Shown: positions 44,560 through 53,338 of the stretch, piece after piece
Layout of the letters: each line of letters opens with the position of its first letter
Position numbering within the stretch: the first letter of the stretch is position 1
Source of the DNA: Arthrobacter_N sp051262515
GTDB taxonomy: Bacteria > Actinomycetota > Actinomycetes > Actinomycetales > Micrococcaceae
Direction: 5' to 3'
NCBI RefSeq assembly: GCF_051262515.1
Contig: NZ_JBIMER010000001.1
Span: 372,001 to 436,000, forward strand
Length of the DNA: 64,000 nucleotides
Program-made: the position numbers and the translations under genes
The notes under the pieces: model-generated
The model's input: the letters and a program-made list of their open reading frames with translations, nothing else
Databases searched by the model: none
Told to the model about the DNA's origin: nothing

Positions 44560-44767
44560 AGACGGCCCTTCCTCTTTGTTTGGTGCTGAATGATGCTTCG
44601 GCCCGCGGCCGGCGGTTTCCCTGGGGAATAACCGGCAGTGACTAGGCCGAAGGAAAGCATGGTTTTACTACTTGCTGTAGAGCTTACCCTCTGAGGAGGG
44701 TCATTGCAGACAGAAACCCCGGCGGCGCGCGTCGAAATCGCGGACCGCCGGAGTCGCCGCTCCCCCG

Positions 44768-45142
44768 CTAGTGGAAAGAGTCGCCGCATGCACAGGAACC
44801 GCCGGCGTTCGGGTTGTCGATGGTGAAACCCTGCTTGGAGATGGTGTCCTCGAAATCGATGGACGCACCGGACAGGTACGGGACGCTCATCTTGTCGACG
44901 ACAACCTCGACGCCGTCGAAATCGCGAACCGCGTCACCGTCCAGCAGCCGCTCGTCGAAGTAGAGCTGGTAGATCAGTCCGGAACACCCTCCGGGCTGGA
45001 CGGCGACACGCAGCCGGAGATCGGTGCGTCCCTCTTGCTCCAGCAGGCTGCGAACCTTGCCGGCTGCGACATCGGACAACTGGACCTCGTGGGTCTCCAG
45101 CTCGTCCGCGCTGGGCGTGGGGTTGTTCGTGGTGGCGGTCAT
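44768..45142 (-). CDS. iron-sulfur cluster insertion protein (ErpA/HesB type)
   Basis: A 124-residue A-type carrier that hands [Fe-S] clusters to target enzymes. The three Cys ligands are visible: VQPGGCSGLIYQL and SCACGDSF. Actinobacteria usually carry this gene near ctaC and quinone/heme genes, and here it sits directly upstream of ctaC on the same strand, in keeping with respiratory Fe-S assembly. GGAGGA precedes the ATG. The N-terminal 20 residues are Thr/Asn-rich and probably disordered. Confidence 0.94.
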   Translation of the reverse strand: MTATTNNPTPSADELETHEVQLSDVAAGKVRSLLEQEGRTDLRLRVAVQPGGCSGLIYQLYFDERLLDGDAVRDFDGVEVVVDKMSVPYLSGASIDFEDTISKQGFTIDNPNAGGSCACGDSFH

Positions 45143-45227
45143 CTGGGTCCTCCATTGCTGCTCGTGTCGGGAGCCGACGCCGTAGCGCGCCGTCTCCTCC
45201 ACTCCATGGTACTTCGCGGAGGCATTG

Positions 45228-46631
45228 TTACAGTCCCTGCGTGTCCAGTTTGACCAGCAGGAGGGCCTCGGCAAGCACGGCGCGGCGGAAATCGTCGATA
45301 TGCACGGATTCGTTGGCGCTGTGTGCGCGCGAGTCGGGATCCTCCACGCCCGTCACCAGGATTTGGGCCGAGGGGTAGACCTCGGTGAGGTCGGCGATAA
45401 AGGGGATGGAGCCGCCGATGCCGGTTTCGACAGCGGGAACGCCCCAGGCCTGCTCCAGCGCCCATAGGCACGCCCGGGAGGCCGGCGCGGACGTGTCGGT
45501 GGAGAAGGCGTTTCCCGTCTCCACGATCTCGACGCCAACCCGCGCGCCGAACAGGTCCTGGCCCAACACATGTCTCCGCAACGCCTCGCCGGCGTCCCCC
45601 GGGTCCTGCCCGGGCGCGAGCCGGACGCTGACCTTCACGCGCGCCGTCGGCAACAGCGTGTTGGAGGAGACGGCGACGGACGGCACGTCGATGCCGATCA
45701 CGGACAGCGCCGGCTTGTTCCACAGCCTGTCGGCCAACGGGCCGGTGCCGGCGAGGCGCACGCCGTCGAGCACCGACGCGTCGGCGCGGAAATCGGACTC
45801 CGGGTAGTCGACGCTGCTGGTCTCCCCGGACACCAGGCCCTCGATGGCCACGTTGCCGTCGGCGTCGTGGAAGCCGGCGATCAGGCGGGCCGCCAGCGTC
45901 GGGGCATCCAGCAGCGGCCCGCCGAACATCCCCGAGTGGACGGCGTGGTCCAGGACGCCGATCTCGATCACGGCGCCCACCATCCCGCGCAGGCTCGTGG
46001 TCAGCGCCGGGACGCCGACCTTCCAGTTGCTGGAGTCGGCGACCACGATGACGTCGGCCGCGAGGAGGTCTCGGTACTGCTCGAGGAAAGGCCGGAACGA
46101 CGGCGAACCGGCTTCCTCCTCGCCCTCGAAAAAGAACGTGACTCCGATGCCCAGGTCCCCGGCGACCGCCAAGACACTGCGCAGCGCGGCAATGTGCACC
46201 ATGATTCCGGCCTTGTCGTCGGCCGCGCCCCGGCCGTAGAGACGGCCGTCGACTTCGGTCGCATCGAACGGCGGCGTGTTCCAGAGCCCCGGGTCGCCGG
46301 GCGGCTGGACGTCGTGGTGCGCGTACAGCAGGATGGTGGGCTTTCCGTCCCGCGCGGGCCTGCGCGCAACGACCGCGGGGCTCCCCTCCTTGCCGGACGA
46401 CGTCGTGGCGGTCAGGATCCGCACGTCTTCCATTCCCGCGGAGCGCGCGAGGCCGGCAACGGCGTCGGCGCTGCGCGCCAGTTCGGCCGGGTCGAAGGCA
46501 TCCCAGGCGATGCCCGGGATGCCGACGAGTTCCGTGAGTTCGGCCAGGGTACGGGGGAAGGCTTCGGTGACGTGGGCCGAGAGGGCAGCGACGTCGACGC
46601 CTTCCGCGGTGGGTCTCTCGGGGGTAGTCAT
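45228..46631 (-). CDS. M20 family dipeptidase
   Basis: A 467-residue zinc peptidase of the dipeptidase (CPG2/PepV-like) branch. The metal ligands are in LLYAHHDVQPPGD, GRGAADDKAGI and EGEEEAGSP, with the later His in EIGVLDHAVHSGMFGG and the Asp and His near DPDSRAHSANESVH. A dimerisation domain lies between about residues 195 and 330. The ATG at 46631 is preferred: a -10-like TAGGGT ends seven bases upstream and there is no RBS, so it is likely leaderless. It is divergent from the DUF3043 gene. Confidence 0.92.
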   Translation of the reverse strand: MTTPERPTAEGVDVAALSAHVTEAFPRTLAELTELVGIPGIAWDAFDPAELARSADAVAGLARSAGMEDVRILTATTSSGKEGSPAVVARRPARDGKPTILLYAHHDVQPPGDPGLWNTPPFDATEVDGRLYGRGAADDKAGIMVHIAALRSVLAVAGDLGIGVTFFFEGEEEAGSPSFRPFLEQYRDLLAADVIVVADSSNWKVGVPALTTSLRGMVGAVIEIGVLDHAVHSGMFGGPLLDAPTLAARLIAGFHDADGNVAIEGLVSGETSSVDYPESDFRADASVLDGVRLAGTGPLADRLWNKPALSVIGIDVPSVAVSSNTLLPTARVKVSVRLAPGQDPGDAGEALRRHVLGQDLFGARVGVEIVETGNAFSTDTSAPASRACLWALEQAWGVPAVETGIGGSIPFIADLTEVYPSAQILVTGVEDPDSRAHSANESVHIDDFRRAVLAEALLLVKLDTQGL

Positions 46632-46692
46632 GGCAAGAACCCTACCCATGGTGCCGTTCGGATGCCCCGCCCGCTGCGGCTAGACTTGACGC

Positions 46693-47280
46693 GTGTTTGG
46701 ACGTAAGAAGGATGACGCCGCCGCCATGCCGGCCGCCCAAGAGGAAACCCTGCCCAACTCCGCCGGGGGCAAGGGCTCGCCCACGCCCCGACGGAACCAG
46801 CAGGAGGCGCAACGCAAGCGGCCGCTGGTTCCCACCGACCGGAAGCTCGCCAAGGAGCGCGACCGCCGGCGGCGCATGGAACAGCAGGAAAAGATACGCA
46901 TCGCCAACGAAACGGGCGACGAGCGCTACCTGATGCCCCGCGACAAGGGCCCGCAGAAGCGGTTCGCCCGGGACTTCGTGGACGCGAGGTGGATGGTGGG
47001 CGAGTTCCTGATGTTCATCATCTTCGGGTTCCTGATCCTCGCCCTGGCCCTCCCGGGCGCCGTCCAGCTGCAGGCCTACGTCACGCTCGGCCTCTGGGTG
47101 GTCCTGGCGATCACCGTCGTCGACGCCTACATCATGACGCGCCAGCTTAAAAAGAGGCTGATCGAGAAGTTCGGTTCCAACGAGCGCGGCGTCCTCTGGT
47201 ACGCGTCCATGCGCGGCCTGCAGTTCCGCAAGATGCGCCTGCCCAAGCCGCAGGTCAAGCGCGGCGAAACCCCCAGCTAG
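46693..47280 (+). CDS. DUF3043 family membrane protein
   Basis: A 195-residue actinobacterial protein of unknown function. The first 90 residues are highly charged (KLAKERDRRRRMEQQEKIRIA), followed by RYLMPRDKGPQKRFARDFVD, a family signature, and two membrane segments (FLMFIIFGFLILALALPG and YVTLGLWVVLAITVVDAYIM). The GTG start lacks an RBS; TAGACT at 46681-46686 ends six bases upstream, a clear leaderless case. A hairpin with a U-rich tail follows. Confidence 0.9.
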   Translation: MFGRKKDDAAAMPAAQEETLPNSAGGKGSPTPRRNQQEAQRKRPLVPTDRKLAKERDRRRRMEQQEKIRIANETGDERYLMPRDKGPQKRFARDFVDARWMVGEFLMFIIFGFLILALALPGAVQLQAYVTLGLWVVLAITVVDAYIMTRQLKKRLIEKFGSNERGVLWYASMRGLQFRKMRLPKPQVKRGETPS

Positions 47281-47301
47281 GTATCAATCCAACGTACGAC
47301 G

Positions 47302-47338
47302 ACGGGGCCGACCACAGATGGTCGGCCCCGTTCTCTTT
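47302..47338 (+). terminator. Rho-independent terminator after DUF3043 gene
   Basis: A perfect 13-base-pair stem (47302-47314 with 47319-47331), a four-base loop (CAGA) and a T-rich tail (TCTCTTT). It is the only hairpin in the window with the classic U-tract and ends the DUF3043 transcript; it may serve pyrD on the other strand too. Confidence 0.88.
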
Positions 47339-47363
47339 GGGTCTGGTAGGCGTGGCCGGCGGG

Positions 47364-48449
47364 CTACCCGCGGCTCTGCGCCAAGTGCCTGCGCAGGGCA
47401 CGATTGATGCGCATGGCCCAGAACGGACCCTCGTACAGGAACGCGGTGTAGCCCTGGACCAGGTCCGCGCCCGCGTCCAACCGCTCGATGACGTCGGCGG
47501 CGGTTTCGACTCCCCCGACCGACACCACGGCCGTGCCCGCGCCGAGACGGGCTCGCAGGCGCCGAAGCACCCCGAGCGAACGCGACTTGAGCGGGGCGCC
47601 GCTGAGGCCGCCCGCGCCGATTTCGGCAAGGCGCTCGGGCGGGGTGCGCAGGCCGAGCCCCTCGCGCGCGATGGTGGTGTTGGTCGCTATCACACCGTCC
47701 AGCCCAAGATCCGTGACGAGGTCGGCCACGTCGTCGACGTCGTCGTCCGCTAGATCGGGCGCGATCTTCACGAGCAGTGGCACGTGCCTTCCCGCCACGC
47801 GGTCAGCTTCGGCGCCGACGGCGGCGAGCAGCGGGCGCAGCGATTCGATGTCCTGGAGCAAGCGGAGGCCCGGAGTGTTCGGCGAGCTGACGTTGACCAC
47901 CAGATAGTCGGCGTGGGTCGCCAGCAGGGCGGTCCCGGCGAGGTAGTCCCCCACCGCATCAGCGAGTTCGACCGTCTTCGTCTTGCCGATGTTCACGCCG
48001 ACCACGGGTCGAGTTCCGGCGAACCTGCGTCCCAAAAGTGACCGGACGGCGGCGACGCGGGGCGCTACCGCAGCGGCGCCGTCGTTGTTGAAGCCCATTC
48101 GGTTGACGACGGCGCGGTCCTCCACCAGCCGGAAGAGCCTTGGCCGCGGATTGCCCGGCTGGGCCTGCCCGGTGATGGTGCCGACCTCGATGTGCCCGAA
48201 CCCCAGGTCCGCCAAGGCGGCGACCCCGTGCCCTTCCTTGTCGAAGCCGGCGGCCAGGCCGAACGGCGAGGGGAAGTCGATTCCCATCACGGTGCGGCGC
48301 AGCGACGCGTGCGGGCGGGTGGCCTTCCGCAGGATGGCGGAGGCTCCGCACCGTTCCGCCGTTCGGATCAACCGGAAGCCGATGTGGTGTGCCCTTTCCG
48401 GATCCATGCCGGAGAAGACAAGGCGGAAGAAGGTCGGATAGATGCGCAT
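47364..48449 (-). CDS. pyrD: dihydroorotate dehydrogenase (quinone)
   Basis: A 361-residue class 2 FMN enzyme that oxidises dihydroorotate to orotate and passes electrons to the quinone pool. The N-terminal membrane-associated extension (IYPTFFRLVFSGMDPERAHH) marks class 2. FMN- and substrate-binding segments include FPSPFGLAAGFDKEG, NRMGFNNDGA, VVNVSSPNTPGLR (catalytic Ser) and NTTIAREGL. It is the only pyr gene in the window and is divergent from the alpha/beta hydrolase. Confidence 0.95.
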   Translation of the reverse strand: MRIYPTFFRLVFSGMDPERAHHIGFRLIRTAERCGASAILRKATRPHASLRRTVMGIDFPSPFGLAAGFDKEGHGVAALADLGFGHIEVGTITGQAQPGNPRPRLFRLVEDRAVVNRMGFNNDGAAAVAPRVAAVRSLLGRRFAGTRPVVGVNIGKTKTVELADAVGDYLAGTALLATHADYLVVNVSSPNTPGLRLLQDIESLRPLLAAVGAEADRVAGRHVPLLVKIAPDLADDDVDDVADLVTDLGLDGVIATNTTIAREGLGLRTPPERLAEIGAGGLSGAPLKSRSLGVLRRLRARLGAGTAVVSVGGVETAADVIERLDAGADLVQGYTAFLYEGPFWAMRINRALRRHLAQSRG

Positions 48450-48510
48450 GGTCTCCAGTCTCCCGCGGAGCGCGCAAGACTGCCAACTCGCCGCTGGCTA
48501 TGCTCGGGTC

Positions 48511-49785
48511 ATGGACAAGGTGGGTGTTGATTCCGGCGGCGACGGTCGCGAAGGTATGGATCCGACGGCGGACCCCGCCGACATGCCCGTTCCGGTCGGC
48601 ACGGTTCCCCCGGCCGCCGAGCTGGTGGACGGGGGCGGGTTCGCCGCCGATTCGCCCCCCGGACAGTGGACGCGGGATCCACTCGGTCCAGGGTTCCGCT
48701 ACAGGACGCTGGACCAGGGGAAGGACGAAGAGGGGCCGGTTCGGGCGACGCTGGTGCGCTACCTGCCGGCGTCGGACGCGCCGGACCCGGGTCCTCCGGT
48801 GGCGCGCCCACCCCGGCGCGCCGTCATGGCGCGCGCGGTGGACGGCCTGCGTCGCGCCGGCGGCTGGGGCGCCGCGGGGACTCGCGGCACGCAGGAAAGT
48901 CCCTCTGCCGGCGTCGGCCCGGCCGGTTCCGGGGGCTGTCCGGTCCGTGTCGTGCTTTCCGTCCACGGCTGGACGGACTACTTCTTCAACGCCGAGCTGG
49001 CCCGCTATTGGACGGCCAGGGGCTACCGCTTCTACGCGTTGGACCTGCGCCGCTACGGTCGGAGTTTGCGTCCTTGGCAGACGCCCGGCTTCGTCACCGA
49101 CCTCCGCGAGTACGACGCCGATATCGAGGCCGCGCTCGAGGCCATCCACGGGGACGTCGGAACGTCCGTCGACGTGGTGTGCGTGGCGCATTCGACCGGA
49201 GGGCTGATCGCGTCGCTTTGGGCGGACAGGAACCCCGGTGTCCTGAGCGGTCTGGTCCTGAACTCGCCCTGGCTGGAGATGCAGGGCAGCTGGATGGTGC
49301 GGAACGCCGCCGCCAGCCTGTTGGATCCGGTCGCCCGACGCCGGCCGCGGACCAAACTTAAACTGCCCGAGGTCGATACCTACTGGCAATCGCTCAGCGT
49401 CGAGGCACACGGCGAATGGAAGCTCCACCCGCTCTGGAGGCCGCGCCATGCGTTTCCGGTGACGGTGGGATGGATGTCCGCTGTCCTGGCCGGCCACTCA
49501 ACGGTGTCGAAAGGCCTGGACATCCGGGAACCCGTGCTTGTCCTGACCTCCGACAGGTCCCACTTCGGGACGCAGTTCGACGCCGGGATGCTGGTCTCGG
49601 ACGCCGTCCTGGAAGTCGAGGTGGTGCGTCAGCGCGCCCTGAAACTGGGCCGCGAGGTCAGCGTGGTGCGGATCGAACGGGGGATGCACGACCTCTTCAC
49701 GTCCTCGGCACGGGCACGCTCCGAGGCGTACCGCGCGGTGACCCGGTGGTCGGACGGCTACCTGTCGCCGTCCTCCGTCGGCTGA
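48511..49785 (+). CDS. alpha/beta hydrolase
   Basis: A 424-residue hydrolase of the serine-nucleophile fold. The nucleophile elbow is CVAHSTGGLIA (AHSTG, a variant of GxSxG), the oxyanion segment is VVLSVHGWTDYF, and the catalytic His lies in IERGMHDLF near the end. An insert of about 60 Pro/Ala/Gly/Arg-rich residues (about 95-155) splits the first strands, and the N-terminal 40 residues are low complexity. TATGCT at 48499-48504 ends six bases before the ATG, so it is probably leaderless. Esterase or lipase-like activity is likely; the substrate is unknown. Confidence 0.85.
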   Translation: MDKVGVDSGGDGREGMDPTADPADMPVPVGTVPPAAELVDGGGFAADSPPGQWTRDPLGPGFRYRTLDQGKDEEGPVRATLVRYLPASDAPDPGPPVARPPRRAVMARAVDGLRRAGGWGAAGTRGTQESPSAGVGPAGSGGCPVRVVLSVHGWTDYFFNAELARYWTARGYRFYALDLRRYGRSLRPWQTPGFVTDLREYDADIEAALEAIHGDVGTSVDVVCVAHSTGGLIASLWADRNPGVLSGLVLNSPWLEMQGSWMVRNAAASLLDPVARRRPRTKLKLPEVDTYWQSLSVEAHGEWKLHPLWRPRHAFPVTVGWMSAVLAGHSTVSKGLDIREPVLVLTSDRSHFGTQFDAGMLVSDAVLEVEVVRQRALKLGREVSVVRIERGMHDLFTSSARARSEAYRAVTRWSDGYLSPSSVG

Positions 49786-50585
49786 TCGACCGCTCCGCCG
49801 TAGCGTCGGTCGCGGCGGGCATAGATCTCGACGGCTTCCCAGAGTGTGCGGCGGTCGACGTCCGGCCACAGCACGTCCATGAACACCATCTCCGCGTACG
49901 CCGATTGCCAGAGCAGGAAGTTGGAGGTGCGCTGCTCCCCGGAGGTCCGCAGGAACAGATCGACGTCGGGCAGGTCCGGTTCGTCGAGGTATCGGCCGAT
50001 CGTCTTTTCCGAGACGCCAGAGGCCTTGAGCCGTCCGTCCGCCACGTCCCGGGCGATGGCGGCGACGGCGTCGGCTATCTCCGCCCTGCCGCCGTAGTTG
50101 ACGCACATGGTCAGCTGGCACACCGTGTTTTTCCTGGTGACTCGTTCGGCCTCCAGCAGCTCGTTGACCACGGTGCGCCAGAGCCTGGGCCGGCGCCCCG
50201 CCCACCGGACACGCACGCCCCAGGCGTCGAGCTGGTCCCGCTGCCGGCGGAGAACATCCCGGGAGAAGCCCATGAGGAAGCGGACCTCGTCGGGACTGCG
50301 TTTCCAGTTTTCCGTGGAGAACGCATACACGGAAACGAACTCGACGCCGATCTCGATGGCGCCGGCCACGACGTCCAGCAGTGCGGCCTCGCCCGCGTGG
50401 TGTCCCTCGGTACGGGGCAGCCCGCGCTGGTTGGCCCACCGGCCGTTGCCGTCCATGACGATGGCCACATGCCGCGGAACCAACCCGGGTGGAACGTTCG
50501 GCGGGACGGCGCCGCTGGGGTGCGGGGCCGGCGCCTCCGGATGGCGGCCGAGGTCCGGCCCCGATGTTTTCCTCAGGGGGATCAC
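49758..50585 (-). CDS. uppS: isoprenyl transferase (undecaprenyl diphosphate synthase family)
   Basis: A 275-residue cis-prenyltransferase that builds the long isoprenoid carrier of cell-wall synthesis from isopentenyl diphosphate. Signature segments are HVAIVMDGNGRWANQRG (catalytic Asp and diphosphate-binding Arg), AFSTENWKRS and LFLRTSGEQRTSNFLLWQSAYAEMVF. Product length (decaprenyl or undecaprenyl) cannot be told from sequence. The GTG at 50585 has GGAAAGA upstream and overlaps the end of recO by four bases. The gene converges on the alpha/beta hydrolase with a 28-base overlap. Confidence 0.94.
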   Translation of the reverse strand: MIPLRKTSGPDLGRHPEAPAPHPSGAVPPNVPPGLVPRHVAIVMDGNGRWANQRGLPRTEGHHAGEAALLDVVAGAIEIGVEFVSVYAFSTENWKRSPDEVRFLMGFSRDVLRRQRDQLDAWGVRVRWAGRRPRLWRTVVNELLEAERVTRKNTVCQLTMCVNYGGRAEIADAVAAIARDVADGRLKASGVSEKTIGRYLDEPDLPDVDLFLRTSGEQRTSNFLLWQSAYAEMVFMDVLWPDVDRRTLWEAVEIYARRDRRYGGAVDQPTEDGDR

Positions 50586-51334
50586 GCTCTTTCCACATGC
50601 TTGAGGGATTTGACCACTCGCTCCAAGTGCCACTGCAGGTATCCTGCCACAATGCCCGCGCTCTCGCGGCGTCCCGGGGCGTCGCCGGCCGCGACCCGCT
50701 CCCAGTCGCCCGCGAGCAGGGCGGCGAGCAGTTCGATGGTTTCGGGCGCCGGCGAACTGGACCCGGCGGGCCGGCAATCCGCGCAGACGACTCCGCCCAG
50801 CGGAATGTTCACGGCAGTGTGTGGACCCGGTTTCCCGCAGCGGGCGCAGTCCGTGAAGTTCGGCGCCCATCCGGCGGTCGACAGGGCGCGCAGCAGGTAG
50901 GAATCCAGCAATTGGCCCGAGTCGCCGCTCCCCCGTGCCAAGGCGGCGATCGCGCCGTGGAGGAGCCGGAACTGCGGACCGGCCGACTCGCCGTCGATGT
51001 CGGTCAGCCGTTCTGCGGTCTCCGCCATGGCGTGTGCGGCCGTGTACCGGCCGTAGTCCCCGGCCAGTGCCTGGCCGTAGGGGCCGCGCAGTTGTGCCTG
51101 GGTCACGATGTCCAGGGATCGGCCGTGGACCAGTTGCGCGTCGACCAGCATGAAGGGTTCCAGCGTCGCGCCGAGCTTGGAGCTGGTCCGCCGGACGCCC
51201 TTGGCGACCGCGCGGATCTGTCCGTGTCCGGGAGTCAGCAGCACCACGATGCGGTCGGCCTCGCCCAGCTTGTGGGTGCGCAAGACCAGGCCTTGGGTGC
51301 GGTACGACTTGGAGGCGAAGCTGGAACGGGACAC
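50582..51334 (-). CDS. recO: DNA repair protein RecO
   Basis: A 250-residue RecF-pathway protein that anneals single strands and loads RecA on SSB-coated DNA. The N-terminal OB fold (YRTQGLVLRTHKLGEADRIVVLLTPGHGQIRAVAKGVRR) and the zinc site (CARCG and CADC) are present. GTG start. It follows leuA on the minus strand by 24 bases and overlaps uppS, so leuA-recO-uppS may form one transcript. Confidence 0.94.
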   Translation of the reverse strand: MSRSSFASKSYRTQGLVLRTHKLGEADRIVVLLTPGHGQIRAVAKGVRRTSSKLGATLEPFMLVDAQLVHGRSLDIVTQAQLRGPYGQALAGDYGRYTAAHAMAETAERLTDIDGESAGPQFRLLHGAIAALARGSGDSGQLLDSYLLRALSTAGWAPNFTDCARCGKPGPHTAVNIPLGGVVCADCRPAGSSSPAPETIELLAALLAGDWERVAAGDAPGRRESAGIVAGYLQWHLERVVKSLKHVERA

Positions 51335-51358
51335 GCGGACGCCTAACTGCCCAAGCCC

Positions 51359-53101
51359 CTAGTGGGCGTCCCTGATGGCGCGGTTCACGGCGGAGACCAC
51401 GGCCTTCAACGAGGACATGGTGGTGTTGGTGTCGATGCCGATGCCCCACAGCACCCGCTCGCCCACGGCGCATTCGACGTAGGCCGCGGCCATCGCGTTG
51501 CCGCCCTCGCCCAGGGCGTGCTCCGTGTAGTCGAGGATCCGAACGTCCACCCCGTCCTCGGACAGCAGCCCCACCAGGGCGTTGATGGGCCCGTTGCCCG
51601 TGGCGGTGCGCCGCTGCGCGTCGCCGTCGACGATGAGTGTCGCGGTCAGCGAGAACGAGCCGTCCTCGGCCGTTTCCGTGGTGACGCTGCCGAGCTCGTA
51701 GCGGCCCCAGCGGTCGGTGCCGTCGATGCCGCGGCACGGCAGGTACTCGTCCTGGAACGCGGTCCAGATGGCGGCGGGGCTGATCTCGCCGCCGTCGCCC
51801 TCCGTCTTGCGCTGGACGACGCCGGAGAATTCGATCTGCGCGCGGCGCGGGAGGTCGAGCTGGTGCTCGCTCTTCAGCAGGTACGCGACCCCGCCCTTGC
51901 CGGACTGGGAATTGACGCGGATGACCGCCTCGTAGCTGCGTCCGATGTCCTTCGGATCCACGGGCAGGTACGGCACGGCCCACACCAGGTCGTCGACGTG
52001 CTTTCCGGCCGCCCCGGCGTCGTGCTCCATGGCCTCGAAGCCCTTCTTGATGGCGTCCTGGTGGGAGCCGGAGAAGGCGGTGAAGACCAGGTCGCCGCCG
52101 TAGGGCGACCGCTCCGCGACGGGAAGCTGGTTGCAGTACTCGGCCGTGCGGCGGATCTCGTCCATGTTGGAGAAGTCGATCATCGGGTCGATTCCCTGGG
52201 CGAACATGTTCATGCCCAGCGTCACGAGGTCGACGTTTCCGGTGCGTTCCCCGTTGCCGAAGAGGCAGCCCTCGATCCGGTCCGCCCCCGCCAGGTAACC
52301 GAGTTCGGCCGCCGCGACACCGGTGCCGCGGTCGTTGTGCGGGTGGAGGGACAGGATGATCGACTGTCGGTTGACGAGATTGCGGTGCATCCACTCGATG
52401 GAGTCCGCGTAGACGTTGGGCGTGGCCATCTCGACGGTCGCCGGCAGGTTCAGGATCATCGGACGCTCCGGCGTCGCGCCCAGTTCGTCGGCCACGGCGT
52501 CCGAAATGCGGCGGGCGAACTCCAATTCGGTCCCGGTGTAGGACTCCGGGGAGTACTCGTACGTCACGTCCGTTCCGTCGAGTCCCTCCTCGTACTTCTT
52601 GCACAGCCGTGCGCCGGTCAGCGCAATGTCGACGATGCCGTCCTGGTCCTGGTTGAACACCACGCGCCGCTGCAGGATGGACGTCGAGTTGTAGAGATGC
52701 ACGATCGCGCGCTTGGCGCCCTGCAGGGACTCGTAGGTGCGCTCGATGAGGTGCTCCCGCGACTGGGTCAGCACCTGGATCGTGACGTCGCCGGGGATGC
52801 GGTCCTGTTCGATCAGCTGGCGCACGAAGTCGAAGTCAGTTTGGGAGGCGGAGGGGAAGCCCACCTCGATCTCCTTGTAGCCCATGGAGACGAGCAGATC
52901 GAACATCTTGTGCTTGCGCTCGGGGCTCATCGGATCGATCAGGGCCTGGTTGCCGTCGCGCAGGTCCACGGCGCACCAGCGCGGTGCCTTGGTGATCGTC
53001 TTGTCCGGCCAGGTCCGGTCCGGGAGGGACACCTCGATCTGGTCCTGGAAGGGGACGTACTTGTGGATCGGCATTCCGGAGGGCTTTTGGGCGTTGTGCA
53101 T
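51359..53101 (-). CDS. leuA: 2-isopropylmalate synthase
   Basis: A 580-residue enzyme that condenses acetyl-CoA with 2-ketoisovalerate, the committed step of leucine synthesis. It is the LeuA2-type long form common in actinobacteria. The catalytic TIM barrel has CAVDLRDGNQALIDPMS and HPHNDRGTGVAAAELGYLAGADRIEG (metal-ligand His residues), and the C-terminal about 130 residues are the leucine-feedback regulatory domain (GPINALVGLL). A leader peptide with three Leu codons lies upstream, and a hairpin can cover the AAAAGG ribosome-binding site, so translation is probably coupled to leucine supply. Confidence 0.96.
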   Translation of the reverse strand: MHNAQKPSGMPIHKYVPFQDQIEVSLPDRTWPDKTITKAPRWCAVDLRDGNQALIDPMSPERKHKMFDLLVSMGYKEIEVGFPSASQTDFDFVRQLIEQDRIPGDVTIQVLTQSREHLIERTYESLQGAKRAIVHLYNSTSILQRRVVFNQDQDGIVDIALTGARLCKKYEEGLDGTDVTYEYSPESYTGTELEFARRISDAVADELGATPERPMILNLPATVEMATPNVYADSIEWMHRNLVNRQSIILSLHPHNDRGTGVAAAELGYLAGADRIEGCLFGNGERTGNVDLVTLGMNMFAQGIDPMIDFSNMDEIRRTAEYCNQLPVAERSPYGGDLVFTAFSGSHQDAIKKGFEAMEHDAGAAGKHVDDLVWAVPYLPVDPKDIGRSYEAVIRVNSQSGKGGVAYLLKSEHQLDLPRRAQIEFSGVVQRKTEGDGGEISPAAIWTAFQDEYLPCRGIDGTDRWGRYELGSVTTETAEDGSFSLTATLIVDGDAQRRTATGNGPINALVGLLSEDGVDVRILDYTEHALGEGGNAMAAAYVECAVGERVLWGIGIDTNTTMSSLKAVVSAVNRAIRDAH

Positions 53102-53110
53102 GGTTCAGGT

Positions 53111-53142
53111 GGCCTTTTCAGTGGTGGTTGAAAATGGTGGCC
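53111..53142 (-). promoter_or_regulatory. hairpin masking the leuA ribosome-binding site
   Basis: On the minus strand TTTTCA (53134-53129 complement) pairs with TGAAAA (53120-53115), extended by GGCC/GGCC after a four-base bulge. The 3' arm contains AAAAGG, the probable ribosome-binding site about eleven bases before the leuA ATG. Folding this hairpin would shut off leuA translation. Confidence 0.55.
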
Positions 53143-53174
53143 GGCAGCACGAAACTCCGCAGCGAGGGATCGGC

Positions 53175-53237
53175 CTAGGACCGTTGGCCCCGTGTTGCCT
53201 CGCCGCGGCGGCTAAGTAGAAGCATTCCCGCACGCAT
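53175..53237 (-). CDS. leuL: leuA leader peptide
   Basis: A 20-codon frame, MRAGMLLLSRRGEATRGQRS, ends 73 bases before leuA. It has three consecutive Leu codons, CTT CTA CTT, and CTA is rare in this GC-rich genome. TAATGT (minus strand 53249-53244) ends six bases before the ATG, so the peptide is read from a leaderless mRNA. Ribosome stalling at the Leu codons when leucine is scarce would change folding of the region ahead of leuA, the known design of leuA attenuators in actinobacteria. Confidence 0.8.
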   Translation of the reverse strand: MRAGMLLLSRRGEATRGQRS

Positions 53238-53338
53238 GTCCCCACATTATCACCCACGCCGATCAAGTCCTCCGCCGTCCCGGCATTATTGCCGGGACGG
53301 GACGTTGGGCCCCCGCCCCGCCGGCGTGGGCGACGCCG

